DNA of 64,000 nucleotides. Source: CBDDKW01 sp965230425 (lineage in GTDB: Bacteria > Pseudomonadota > Gammaproteobacteria > UBA1113). Below, one piece after another: positions 53,998-63,371 of the stretch. Below the pieces are notes generated by a model, which ran no database searches, was not told the DNA's origin, and saw nothing but the letters and a program-made list of their open reading frames with translations. The stretch lies in NCBI GenBank assembly GCA_965230425.1, contig CBDDKW010000018.1, positions 1 to 64,000 on the forward strand, given 5' to 3'. The first letter of the stretch is position 1; each line of letters begins with the position of its first letter. The translations under genes and the position numbers were made by a program.

Positions 53998-55057
53998 ATG
54001 TCCAATCACGATAACCCGCCTGCTATGAATTATAAATCTGCCGGTGTAGATATTGATGCAGGTAACGAATTAGTCGATCGCATTAAACCCATGGTCAAGA
54101 AAACCCATGGCCCTGAGGTCCTCACTGGCCTGGGGCGGTTTTGGTGGCTTATTCCAAGTGGATTGGCAAAATTACCAACAACCTATTTTAGTCTCTGGTA
54201 CTGATGGCGTGGGTACTAAACTGCGCCTGGCTATGGAACTGGGGATCCACAATAGCATTGGCATTGATTTAGTGGCCATGTGTGTGAATGATTTATTAGT
54301 CTGTGGCGCAAAACCCTTATTTTTCTTAGATTATTACGCCACCAGCCACTTAGATGTGGACACTGCTACTCAAGTTATCGCCGGTATCAGTGCTGGCTGT
54401 GAGCAAGCAGGTGCTGCACTCATCGGTGGTGAAACCGCTGAAATGCCAGGCATGTACCAAGCTGAAGATTACGATTTAGCAGGTTTTTGTGTAGGCATTG
54501 TTGATAAACCTAAGCTTATCGATGGCCATACAGTACAAGCAGGCGACCATATGATTGCTGTTGGCTCCTCTGGTCCCCACTCTAATGGCTATTCACTCAT
54601 TCGTAAAATCATTGACGTGCATCAAAGCGATTTAGCACAAAACTTCGAGGGCCAGACGCTTGGCGAGTGTCTATTAACCCCTACAAAAATTTATATCAAT
54701 GCCATTCATAGCTTATTCTCTGAGCATGATATTCGCGCCATCAGTCATATCACTGGCGGTGGTCTTACTGAAAATTTACCGCGGGTTCTACCCAAGGGCG
54801 TCAATGCCCACATTAATCTTAATAGCTGGGAACTTCCGGCTATTTTTACCTGGTTGCAGCAACGGGGCAATATTGAAACAGAAGAAATGCTACGCACCTT
54901 TAACTGTGGCATTGGCTTAGTTTTAGTAGTGCCGGCTGAGCAAAGTGCCCAAGTGATTGCCCAACTTCACAATCAAGGTGAAACCGCCTGGCTACTGGGA
55001 GATATTGCCCCAAGTGAACCAACCCAAGCGCCGCAGGTAATTTATCAAAATGGCTAA
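53998..55057 (+). pseudogene. purM: Phosphoribosylformylglycinamidine cyclo-ligase, one +1 frameshift
   Basis: AIR synthase, fifth step of purine synthesis. NYKSAGVDIDAGNELVDRIK opens the protein (ATG 53998, GAGGA upstream). VSGTDGVGTKLRLA, GLCVNDLLV-type MCVNDLLVCGAKPLFFLDY, GGETAEMPGMY and HITGGGLTENLPR follow. The frame shifts at GGGG 54132-54135; three G would restore TGLGGFGGLFQ. All else is intact. Loss would make the cell depend on host purines, yet purN next to it is whole. Confidence 0.9.
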
Positions 55058-55706
55058 ACAAATCATTGTACTCATCTCTGGTAATGGCAGTAATTTACAA
55101 GCCATTATCGATGCAGTGCAGGCAGGACAAATTAAGGCTGATATCGCCGCTGTCATCAGCGATAATGCCACTGCCTACGGTTTACAAAGAGCCTTAGATG
55201 CGAACATCCCCACCCAGGTGCTAGATCCCAAACCGTATACGGATAGGGCTGCTTATGATGCTGATTTACTCAGGCTTATCCAATCTTACACACCTGATTT
55301 AGTTTTATTAGCTGGCTTCATGCGCATTCTCAGTGCGGATTTAGTCAATGCGTTACATGGACGGATGTTGAACATTCACCCCTCTCTCTTACCTAAATAC
55401 CGTGGTTTACACACCCACCGTCGCGCTCTTGAAGCCGGTGATAGCGAACATGGCTTAAGTATCCATTTTGTCACTGAGGAATTAGATGGTGGACCACTGG
55501 TTTACCAAGCACGTTTACCCATTCACCCCAATGACACAGAAGCAAGCTTAAAAACACGAGTACAAAAACTTGAGCATCATGCCTATCCCTTAGTCACCGA
55601 ATGGTTCATTAATGAACAGCTCTACCTAAGTGAACAGAATCAAGTGATTTTAAATGAAACAGCTTTACCGAGCACTGGCTATCAGGCAAAAATTGAAGCA
55701 GCGTAA
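55050..55706 (+). CDS. purN: Phosphoribosylglycinamide formyltransferase
   Basis: A 218-residue GAR transformylase using 10-formyl-THF. ISGNGSNLQAIIDA binds the phosphoribosyl group, and MLNIHPSLLPKYRGLHTHRRAL and HFVTEELDGGPL carry the catalytic Asn-His-Asp set. It overlaps purM by eight bases. The last ~25 residues extend beyond the minimal enzyme. Confidence 0.95.
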   Translation: MAKQIIVLISGNGSNLQAIIDAVQAGQIKADIAAVISDNATAYGLQRALDANIPTQVLDPKPYTDRAAYDADLLRLIQSYTPDLVLLAGFMRILSADLVNALHGRMLNIHPSLLPKYRGLHTHRRALEAGDSEHGLSIHFVTEELDGGPLVYQARLPIHPNDTEASLKTRVQKLEHHAYPLVTEWFINEQLYLSEQNQVILNETALPSTGYQAKIEAA

Positions 55707-55903
55707 GTGCTGGCTAAATTTTAGTCTGCCCTGCTAATCTATTTTCACTAATACGCAAAAAAAATTTGTATTTTTCGTGCGAAATCCGTAACTTACTGCT
55801 ACATTTACATAAACCAGTATGATCGTGGTCTCAAAAAATAGACATCCATAGATGCACAAGACCATCACAGTAGCACAAAGAGGCAGCTTAGCTGACAGCG
55901 GCG

Positions 55904-56209
55904 ATGATTAAATCTGAACTCATAGCAGAACTTGCCAGTGACTTAACTCACCTACCTGAGCGTGACGTGGCTAGCTGTGTCAACATCATATTGGATCACA
56001 TGAGCGAAACCCTGGGCAGTGGTACCCGTATTGAAATCCGTGGCTTTGGCAGCTTTTCTTTACACTATCGCCCACCGCGTAATGCCCACAATCCTAAAAC
56101 GGGTGAAAAAGTAGTCACACTCGCCAAATACAGTCCACACTTCAAACCTGGCAAAGAATTGCGCGAGTTAGTGGACGCTTCGAAGAAAAAAGATGAATCG
56201 GCTGATTAA
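55904..56209 (+). CDS. ihfB: Integration host factor beta subunit
   Basis: A 101-residue DNA-bending protein. It begins IKSELIAELA as IhfB does, and RIEIRGFGSFSLHYRPPR plus NPKTGEKV form the DNA-gripping beta arm with its intercalating Pro. HFKPGKELRE is the conserved end, followed by a short Lys/Asp tail. IhfA is not in this window. Transcribed alone. Confidence 0.93.
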   Translation: MIKSELIAELASDLTHLPERDVASCVNIILDHMSETLGSGTRIEIRGFGSFSLHYRPPRNAHNPKTGEKVVTLAKYSPHFKPGKELRELVDASKKKDESAD

Positions 56210-56314
56210 GCCAGCTATAGTTGGTTTGTATACAACTTAACTAATGCCTAAATATACATTTTTCACCACGATAATTGCACTTACTAAAGCTCCCCGAGGT
56301 ATGCTCGAGGTACT

Positions 56315-59300
56315 TTAGCCCCCGATGATACGAGGAAATCTAAAAACTGTATCTTGTTGTCCACCTTCCTCAGATAGCTGGCTCGATCTATCTGCTAATG
56401 TCTCAGGCGTTTCTTGTGAAGTATTTGCTGCATCTATTGAGGGTGCGTCATACTGATCCGATTCAATAATAAGACTGTTCGCGACAGAAACATTTTCTGG
56501 TTGAGTTTGAGTGTTATTAGCTAACACCGGAGTGCTGTGAACGGTAACATTTTCTGGCTCAATATTAGCCACCGCCGTTGGCGTGAAAAACTGTTGTATT
56601 GCAGGAACAGTACTATTCGCCTGTTTAGCAATTCGCTGACGTTCCGCTAATTTTTTACCAAACCAGACCTCTAATTTTTCATTTTGATATTGTTGTCGAT
56701 ACACGCGCCCGTAGCATTTCCAACTATCTAACTGTTCTGCAACTGCTAACTGTTTTGCAACTGCAAAAAATAAGTGCGGTTGTGATAATAAGTATTCAAC
56801 CGATTCCTCAAAATTAAAATCGACAGAAATGGGTTTCTTAAAAAAAACAGCTACAAGAGAATTTAACCGACGTTGATCTTCTTCAGGCCATGTATCTAAA
56901 TTTAAAAACGAAAACTGAATTTGAGCTGTATCTAAACCAACAAAGTTTATAATAAAATTGAGGCGCCATTTACTCGGGATCAAGTTAACAAGTTGCCGAA
57001 GGTCATCATACTCTATTGTCATTAACCGACGCCATTGATGGCCAAAATTAAGACAAACTTTATATCGTTCATTTTCAGCAACATAACCCTCTAAATATTC
57101 ATTCAGCTGCCAAGTGGTTTTAATAATATTTATTAAATTACTGATAGTAAAAAGATCATTATATAGTTTTTTTTGTTCAGCATCAGGGAACATCACTATA
57201 AGTTTCTTTAGCTCTGTCCATTCAGTTATCATGCGCTTAACAAACTCAATGCCAAATTGATTTAAACAAATCTCAAATCTTTCACTAGTAGTAAAATGAT
57301 TAAGTAAAGCAAATAATTCTGTAGCATTCTTTACAGTTAATTTAGCAGAGCTTAATGTAAACGAATTCAAGAGGAATTCTTTTCTCTCTATCTGTGGTAA
57401 TTTAGTCACGATAACCGCCAAATGTCCTTTGCGTATTACAATTTCTCGAACAAAAGCTATCTGCAATTCATTCAAGATAAACTGTAATCGCTTTGGCTCA
57501 GGTAAGCTGGATATGAGCCTATCTAATTGACTACTATTAGTAATTTTAGATTTTAAATATTTAACACCTACCATTCTTGTTAAAAACAAGTATCTATTAT
57601 TAGACGGTAGTAAAATAATGACATCACAAAGGTGTTCAATATTAACAAGTAAATTTTTAACATTCTTTAGTGTTAAATAACCATATAAAAATTCTAAACG
57701 AAGTTCTTCAGGAATTGCACTTAATAGCAAGGTGATACTCCCTCGCTCATTATGTACTGCAGTTTTATAGCTTGAATCACGTAAGTTACGATCATTGATA
57801 ATTTTATTAACATAAAAAAAGGACGAATGATTTTTAGTCGCCGCGCGAATTTCCCTTTCTAAGTTGTAATACTGTTCAGCATCTTTTTTAAGTAGACTAT
57901 ATACTGTTTCACGAGTGAAAACATTGGTTAACAACCAATATTTATTTTTATTTTTGAGTCCAGTCAAAACATGCGCTAAATCAACACCATGTGCGACCAT
58001 ATTGACAATATAGTTACATCCCAAATGACGCTCAATCAGCTCTCTTTGTTCTTCTTCTGACAATAATTCTAAAGTATCATGCATAGCTACTGTGTTTACA
58101 AATTCAGCCTTCAACCTATCGATGCTAAATGAACTAATCAACCTGCTCATGCGGGTAGTCTCTGGATATATACTTAAAAAGTCAGAAATCTTCATAGTAA
58201 TCATATGCTGATTTTTTTCTACAAACGGTATCAAAAGCGTATTACAAAAATTAACGTACGGCTCCTTTGGCAGCAGTTTTGCAATCTTCACTAGTTCATT
58301 AAATTTTGACTGAATATCTTCTTTACTGTCAACATCCTCATGAACGTGTATATATTGCTCCACATATTTGGCAGTCAATAATAGCTGCAATAATGCCGAC
58401 CGTTGATGAGCAGCTATCTTCGTGAGCACTTCAACTATTTTACTTAGTCCCGCAACGAATATCTGTAAATCGTCTATCCTCATAGCTTGAGTGCAAAACG
58501 CAAAGCTATGAGCCTCACGTAAAACACTTAGTAGTGATATAAAACGATGTTCATCTTCCAATTTCCAACCACTGGCAAAAATCATATCAGCAACTGCACG
58601 CCATTGTGTTATCGGGAAACATGGAAAAATCCGTCCTATTTCCTTTATCGCATTCATTTCGGCTAGTGCTTTTTTCCATGCATTGAATATTTTTTCACGC
58701 GAAAAAAGTTCTAGTCGTTGTGACTCAGGCAGTGTCTTTAAAATGAAGGGCATCCATTGACAAGCAGCCAAAGTAGTTAGAAATTCAAAACTAAATTTCT
58801 CATCAATTAATTGAAATCGTTCAGCTTCAGGAAAAATAGATAACAGAAAATCAATATCATCTAATCTGAAAATTATATTTTTAAAATACTCAATACCGCC
58901 TAAATGCGTAAAGCAAAAATATTGACGTTCAGTTGCTGGTAACACCTTAACTAACAAAGCGACATTATACATTTTCTTAGCGACTGATTTGATATAATCA
59001 ATACCAAGAACTTTTACACAAAAATCTACACGTTCAACTGCCGGCAAGAGGGATAGCAACACAACCAAAGTATTACAATTCAGATCTATTACATGCTTAA
59101 CACGTTCAACTCCGAATTGATCCACAATAAATCGATATCGATAGTCTGGCTTTATAACCCGCATCAATACTTCCGCAGACTCTAGCCCCATCGGTAAAAT
59201 TGCATTAATTCGATTTGTAATTTTCTCAGTATATTCTAATGTCGTGCATTTGATTCCTGTGAGCATGATATTCAACAAATGACCTACATACTCTGTCGAT

Positions 59301-60937
59301 AGTGCCCTACTAAAAAGCGTATCCATGAGATACTGCTCTGGCATATCTGGGCTTTCTATATTCTCATCAACTTCAACTACCGCAGCATAAGCCATCTGTA
59401 AATAACTACTCAGCTCCATAAAATTATCATTATTAGCTAGGGCAAAAGGACGACGCGCGCTAGGATCTGCTAGGGCAAGTTTTAAGTGATTCAGCAATTT
59501 TTCGAAATTTACTTGTGTTACTTTTAATATCGGCTCTTTATTATTTTCAGCAACCGTGGTTTCATTATTTGCCATCGAGTCTTGGTCATCCGCTTCAGCA
59601 GCTAATAAGTCACCATGTTGTAGTGCTTTTTCTGCCGACTCATTAATTTCCTTGTCAAGTGGCAAAGGAGCTAAATCAGCAGTTTCTGCAGAGTCTGGAT
59701 TGACTGATAATTTTTCTTTAGTATTTATTTTAAGATGGACAGCATAAAGTGTCTTATGTTGCTGTAAAAATTGTTTTAATATAGTTGATGCCTGAAATAA
59801 GCAACGATATAAATCATCTTTTTTACGCATTTTCTCCTGTTTTTCAGACAGATCAATATCACTAAAACCACTAAAAATCATTACTAAATAACTTTCTAAG
59901 GTAATATTTTTATTACCAAAATCATCAATCGTCAAATTTCCAATGCCTGCTTGGGTTGGTTCAAAGCCATAGTCTGTCTGATTAATAAAAGAAGAACCAT
60001 TAGAAACAAATGCGGGTAACTTGCACCAAGCTTGTTCATAAAAAGACTTGATTGCAGGTTCTGCGATACTCATATCGGCTTGACCTGGCGTACCACGACC
60101 AGCCTCTGAAGCCGCATGAAGTGCATCTGCAAATATCTCTAATTGCGCACCGAAGGTATTTAAATTGTATTTTTGGCGGTGAAAATCACTCAATGCACCA
60201 TACAGCTCGATACTAAATGGTTCACAACTAAATTGTAATGCACGTAATTCGTCCGGCTGTAAATGGATCTGCATGGATGAATTTTGTGCCTCATCACTCC
60301 GTTGTCCTGAAGCAGGAGTTGCCTGCTCTTGTAATATTGGCAGCACAGTAGCTGTATCAGCAACGATATATTGATACAACTCAGGGATATGTAATATGCG
60401 ACCAGGAGCACCACTCAAGTATTCATGTATATACAGTTCTCGTTCACCATCATTGGTTTCTTCTTCAGTCATTTCTGCTATGCTCGCGCCATGCCAAGCA
60501 GCAATACCAAGCACTTGCTCCATTTTTTGTAGATCTGGCATCAATAAAGATAGTAATGCTTCATCATCACGCACAATAGCCTTTGCCATTGTATAAAACA
60601 GTGCTGTAGTCGCTGAAAACGGTCTATATGTATAATCAAGGTCACCACCTTGTACTCCTTGCCAACGCACTGCCAAAACAAGACGCAAAGCAAAATTTGC
60701 ATAACTCAAGCTAATATCCTTCACTTGCAGTTTTCTCAAAATAGTCAGCAAGCAGTTAACTGCCGCATCGAATTCTAAACTTGCTTGTTGGCGTTCTGAT
60801 GTTTTTAATTCACCTACCCAGTACTCTTCATCGCTTATGCTTGCAAAGGTTTTACTATCATTTTTACAGGACTCAAATTGGACGGTAACAGTATTGATTA
60901 ATGCTGCTACATTATTGTGTGTTAACGGCATGTTCAA
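56315..60937 (-). CDS. Giant helical-repeat protein, effector-like
   Basis: A 1540-residue soluble protein. Residues 1-560 are mixed and include an acidic low-complexity stretch (about 395-470). From about 560 to 1380 there are many degenerate ~35-residue helical repeats built around LL-x2-LP-x2-ER-x2-F-x5-LG-x3-K, for example LLSLLPAVERVDFCVKVLGI, LVKVLPATERQYFCFTHLGG, LISSLPEPKRLQFILNELQI and IVTKLPQIERKEFLLNSFTL. This predicts a long solenoid for binding partners. The last ~130 residues are disordered. No enzyme motif, signal peptide or membrane helix. Similar repeats occur in Legionellales effectors as I recall them, but the family is not identified. Confidence 0.65.
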   Translation of the reverse strand: MNMPLTHNNVAALINTVTVQFESCKNDSKTFASISDEEYWVGELKTSERQQASLEFDAAVNCLLTILRKLQVKDISLSYANFALRLVLAVRWQGVQGGDLDYTYRPFSATTALFYTMAKAIVRDDEALLSLLMPDLQKMEQVLGIAAWHGASIAEMTEEETNDGERELYIHEYLSGAPGRILHIPELYQYIVADTATVLPILQEQATPASGQRSDEAQNSSMQIHLQPDELRALQFSCEPFSIELYGALSDFHRQKYNLNTFGAQLEIFADALHAASEAGRGTPGQADMSIAEPAIKSFYEQAWCKLPAFVSNGSSFINQTDYGFEPTQAGIGNLTIDDFGNKNITLESYLVMIFSGFSDIDLSEKQEKMRKKDDLYRCLFQASTILKQFLQQHKTLYAVHLKINTKEKLSVNPDSAETADLAPLPLDKEINESAEKALQHGDLLAAEADDQDSMANNETTVAENNKEPILKVTQVNFEKLLNHLKLALADPSARRPFALANNDNFMELSSYLQMAYAAVVEVDENIESPDMPEQYLMDTLFSRALSTEYVGHLLNIMLTGIKCTTLEYTEKITNRINAILPMGLESAEVLMRVIKPDYRYRFIVDQFGVERVKHVIDLNCNTLVVLLSLLPAVERVDFCVKVLGIDYIKSVAKKMYNVALLVKVLPATERQYFCFTHLGGIEYFKNIIFRLDDIDFLLSIFPEAERFQLIDEKFSFEFLTTLAACQWMPFILKTLPESQRLELFSREKIFNAWKKALAEMNAIKEIGRIFPCFPITQWRAVADMIFASGWKLEDEHRFISLLSVLREAHSFAFCTQAMRIDDLQIFVAGLSKIVEVLTKIAAHQRSALLQLLLTAKYVEQYIHVHEDVDSKEDIQSKFNELVKIAKLLPKEPYVNFCNTLLIPFVEKNQHMITMKISDFLSIYPETTRMSRLISSFSIDRLKAEFVNTVAMHDTLELLSEEEQRELIERHLGCNYIVNMVAHGVDLAHVLTGLKNKNKYWLLTNVFTRETVYSLLKKDAEQYYNLEREIRAATKNHSSFFYVNKIINDRNLRDSSYKTAVHNERGSITLLLSAIPEELRLEFLYGYLTLKNVKNLLVNIEHLCDVIILLPSNNRYLFLTRMVGVKYLKSKITNSSQLDRLISSLPEPKRLQFILNELQIAFVREIVIRKGHLAVIVTKLPQIERKEFLLNSFTLSSAKLTVKNATELFALLNHFTTSERFEICLNQFGIEFVKRMITEWTELKKLIVMFPDAEQKKLYNDLFTISNLINIIKTTWQLNEYLEGYVAENERYKVCLNFGHQWRRLMTIEYDDLRQLVNLIPSKWRLNFIINFVGLDTAQIQFSFLNLDTWPEEDQRRLNSLVAVFFKKPISVDFNFEESVEYLLSQPHLFFAVAKQLAVAEQLDSWKCYGRVYRQQYQNEKLEVWFGKKLAERQRIAKQANSTVPAIQQFFTPTAVANIEPENVTVHSTPVLANNTQTQPENVSVANSLIIESDQYDAPSIDAANTSQETPETLADRSSQLSEEGGQQDTVFRFPRIIGG

Positions 60938-61268
60938 AAACTCTCTCTGGTTATGTACTATTTAATTATAAAGTCGCTGTACTCTCTGAGTTACATATCT
61001 GGGGTATGTGGTGCTCTCTGGTTAACATAGCTTTTCGTGATTAAACTCGCTCTCCACGATTGGCTACGTTCCATCCACGCTGAGCATGATACCTGGGAAA
61101 GCTTAAGGAAATATTACGAATAAAGAAATTTATTGTTTCTTTTTTGGAAATTTATTGGCTTTTATTGGATAAGGGTTCTTTTTTGATTTTGAAAAATCAT
61201 ACTCATCTCTCATGATTCAAATCCACCGTACATAGTTGTTTTTTTTCGTGTTACTTTACGTGCTGAAA
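60938..61268. other. Gap without recognisable features
   Basis: About 330 bases with no gene, repeat or clear terminator. Confidence 0.5.
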
Positions 61269-62504
61269 TTATTCTGATCCTTCAGAATAAGCTATTATCG
61301 CATCTAATGCTGGACTATAGTATTTGCTTTTTCCAAATTTTCTTATATTAACCAAATTAGCTTCACTTAATTTATTCAGAACTTTTCCGACGTATTGTAC
61401 AGATTTATCCATATCTTTCGCGACTTCTGTAATGATGCATTCATTTTTTCTTACAATAACTTTCAAAATTTGCTCCTCTGCAGGAGTCACGTCATTTCTT
61501 TCAATACGCGCTCTTGCTAATTTAATCAACATAGATTTTGCAATATCTAATGTTATACGGTCAGTTAAGTCGCCAATATGCAAACTAGGCATTAAGCGAG
61601 CAAGCAAACCAAAAATATAACGTAATCTACCTTTGGTAATGTCAAAAAGATATAAGAGTACATCCATATCAATAGGTAATTCAGCTTTAGTATTATTACG
61701 GTAAAATTCTACTCTCTTTGAAATTAATGCTTCAAAATCTTTTCTGCTTAAAGGACCTATAGCGACTTCAAAGGAAATAATATCATCTAATCGGTCAACC
61801 TGCTGAGCTATAAATTTCCTCAATCCTATATCACCCACAAACAACCAACTGAATCCAGAGGTTTGTGCGTAGTCTCTTAGAGCATTAAACAAATATTTCA
61901 AGTGAGTTTCATCATGTACCTCACCCACATCAAGGTTATTCAGTTGGATCAAGATACCTTTTTTATAACCGGCCGATTTTATTAATTCAACCAAGTCTTC
62001 AAGATGATGTCCAAGCACCGCTGCTGGCACTAGCACGGGTTGCGTAACTATGCCAGCCGTTTTGCCATAGTTAAACCCTACACCTAATGCATCAACACCA
62101 AAATTACGATAAGTTTCGGCAATCCTTACTGATAGTGCTTTAGCATTTTGAAATCGCTGATCTTTGGTTAAACGTTCAGAACCAAACAGTTCAATTTCAC
62201 GAACAATATTAGCAACGATCACTGATAATAAGGTCTCAATTTGCCAGCCGGCATCGACTCTAATTTCGTTTCTAGGGGTGAAAAGTAGTTTTTTTTCTTG
62301 TAGTGAAAAACGAATATAGTTAGCAAAAGAAGTCGTTCCCATGCCTCTAGCACCCTCCACTACAACTCTTCGACTACCTTCAGCTAAAACATTGAGACAC
62401 ATTTTTACTTCTTTATCATGTCCCGTATAGAGCTTTAATGTCTCCATAAAAATTGGATCGGTGCTGAGAGGGTCGGCTTTAAAACCTAATGATTGCCACT
62501 GCAT
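61269..62504 (-). CDS. AAA/STAND-like ATPase with C-terminal winged helix
   Basis: A 411-residue protein from the ATG at 62504, preceded by GGGAG; the frame runs further back but into the palindrome. VVVEGARGMGTTSFANY is a P-loop in which the usual Lys is replaced by Thr. LIQLNNLDVG sits where Walker B is expected, with Asn for the acidic residue. GFSWLFVGDIGLRKFI is a sensor-like strand. The C-terminus (ITEVAKDMDKSVQYVGKVLNKLSEANLVNIRK) is a clear winged helix. The layout recalls Orc1/Cdc6-like or STAND ATPases, but ATP hydrolysis looks doubtful. Autoregulation through the long palindrome is inferred. Confidence 0.65.
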   Translation of the reverse strand: MQWQSLGFKADPLSTDPIFMETLKLYTGHDKEVKMCLNVLAEGSRRVVVEGARGMGTTSFANYIRFSLQEKKLLFTPRNEIRVDAGWQIETLLSVIVANIVREIELFGSERLTKDQRFQNAKALSVRIAETYRNFGVDALGVGFNYGKTAGIVTQPVLVPAAVLGHHLEDLVELIKSAGYKKGILIQLNNLDVGEVHDETHLKYLFNALRDYAQTSGFSWLFVGDIGLRKFIAQQVDRLDDIISFEVAIGPLSRKDFEALISKRVEFYRNNTKAELPIDMDVLLYLFDITKGRLRYIFGLLARLMPSLHIGDLTDRITLDIAKSMLIKLARARIERNDVTPAEEQILKVIVRKNECIITEVAKDMDKSVQYVGKVLNKLSEANLVNIRKFGKSKYYSPALDAIIAYSEGSE

Positions 62505-62523
62505 ATTTATACTCCCAAATGAT

Positions 62524-62603
62524 ACTAAACCATTATAAACCAAAATTTGTTTAGTAAACAAGATTTGGTTTACTAAACAAATTTTGGTTTATAATGGTTT
62601 AGT
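62524..62603 (-). promoter_or_regulatory. 36-base perfect inverted repeat upstream of the winged-helix ATPase
   Basis: The left arm is 62524-62559 and the right arm 62568-62603, with an eight-base spacer; all 36 positions pair. Each arm contains the smaller palindrome GTTTAGTAAAC and the words AAACCATTATAAACCAAA, suggesting several protein-binding sites in mirror order. It starts 20 bases before the ATPase ATG. Confidence 0.8.
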
Positions 62604-62786
62604 GTATTTGATATTTAAAAAATCAATAATTAAAGCATATATTTATACGGAAATTCAAGCCTGATCAACAGGTTCGGCCTACAGAGTCTGCAAGAACCAA
62701 TAAAAAACAGCTATTTATTCAGATAGTTATAGCAAATTCATATAAAAATTTACTATTTATTCGCATTTTGGATATCACAAATTACC
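62604..62786. other. Short AT-rich gap after dcd
   Basis: No gene is seen. It separates the ATPase promoter region from the end of dcd. Confidence 0.4.
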
Positions 62787-63359
62787 TTATGTCGTCGGCA
62801 ACGTTACACCTTGCTGGCCTTGGTATTTGCCGCCGCGGTCTTTGTAGGAAATAGCACAAACATCATCTGCATCTGCTTCAAGGAACAGCATTTGCGCTAC
62901 CCCTTCATTGGCATAGATTTTTGCAGGTAGTGGAGTCGTATTAGAAAATTCAAGGGTCACATGCCCTTCCCACTCAGGTTCTAGGGGCGTCACATTGACA
63001 ATAATGCCGCAGCGGGCATAGGTGGATTTACCTAAGCAGATAGTTAAGACATTGCGCGGAATACGAAAATATTCCACCGTACGGGCTAAGGCAAAGGAAT
63101 TGGGAGGAATGATACACACATCAGATTCAACATCAACAAAACTACTATCATCGAAGGCTTTTGGATCAACAACAGCAGAATTAATATTAGTGAAGACTTT
63201 AAATTCTGAGGCGCAGCGTACATCATAACCATAACTAGAAGTACCGTAGGAAACAATTTTGCCGGAATCATTTTGTCGCACTTGCTGCGACGCAAAAGGC
63301 TCGATCATCCCTTGTGTTTCAGCCATCTGTGCAATCCAACGATCTGATTTGATACTCAC
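62787..63359 (-). CDS. dcd: dCTP deaminase
   Basis: A 190-residue trimeric enzyme turning dCTP into dUTP for dTMP synthesis. SSYGYDVRCA, LGKSTYARCGI (111-116 KSTYAR) and EPEWEGHVTLEFSNTTPLPA, with catalytic Glu137, are all present. It closely resembles the Pseudomonas/Legionella type. It lies 12 bases after mrp, likely one operon. Confidence 0.96.
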   Translation of the reverse strand: MSIKSDRWIAQMAETQGMIEPFASQQVRQNDSGKIVSYGTSSYGYDVRCASEFKVFTNINSAVVDPKAFDDSSFVDVESDVCIIPPNSFALARTVEYFRIPRNVLTICLGKSTYARCGIIVNVTPLEPEWEGHVTLEFSNTTPLPAKIYANEGVAQMLFLEADADDVCAISYKDRGGKYQGQQGVTLPTT

Positions 63360-63371
63360 CTTGTTTCTCCT

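Noticed and set aside
56285..56312. Terminator between ihfB and the 1540-residue gene
   Set aside because: CCTCGAG/CTCGGGG pairs with a wobble and no convincing T-run follows on either strand.
56600..56650. PIP-box-like AIQQFFTP near the C-terminus of the 1540-residue protein
   Set aside because: The leading Gln at the required spacing is Val, so the PCNA-binding consensus is not met.
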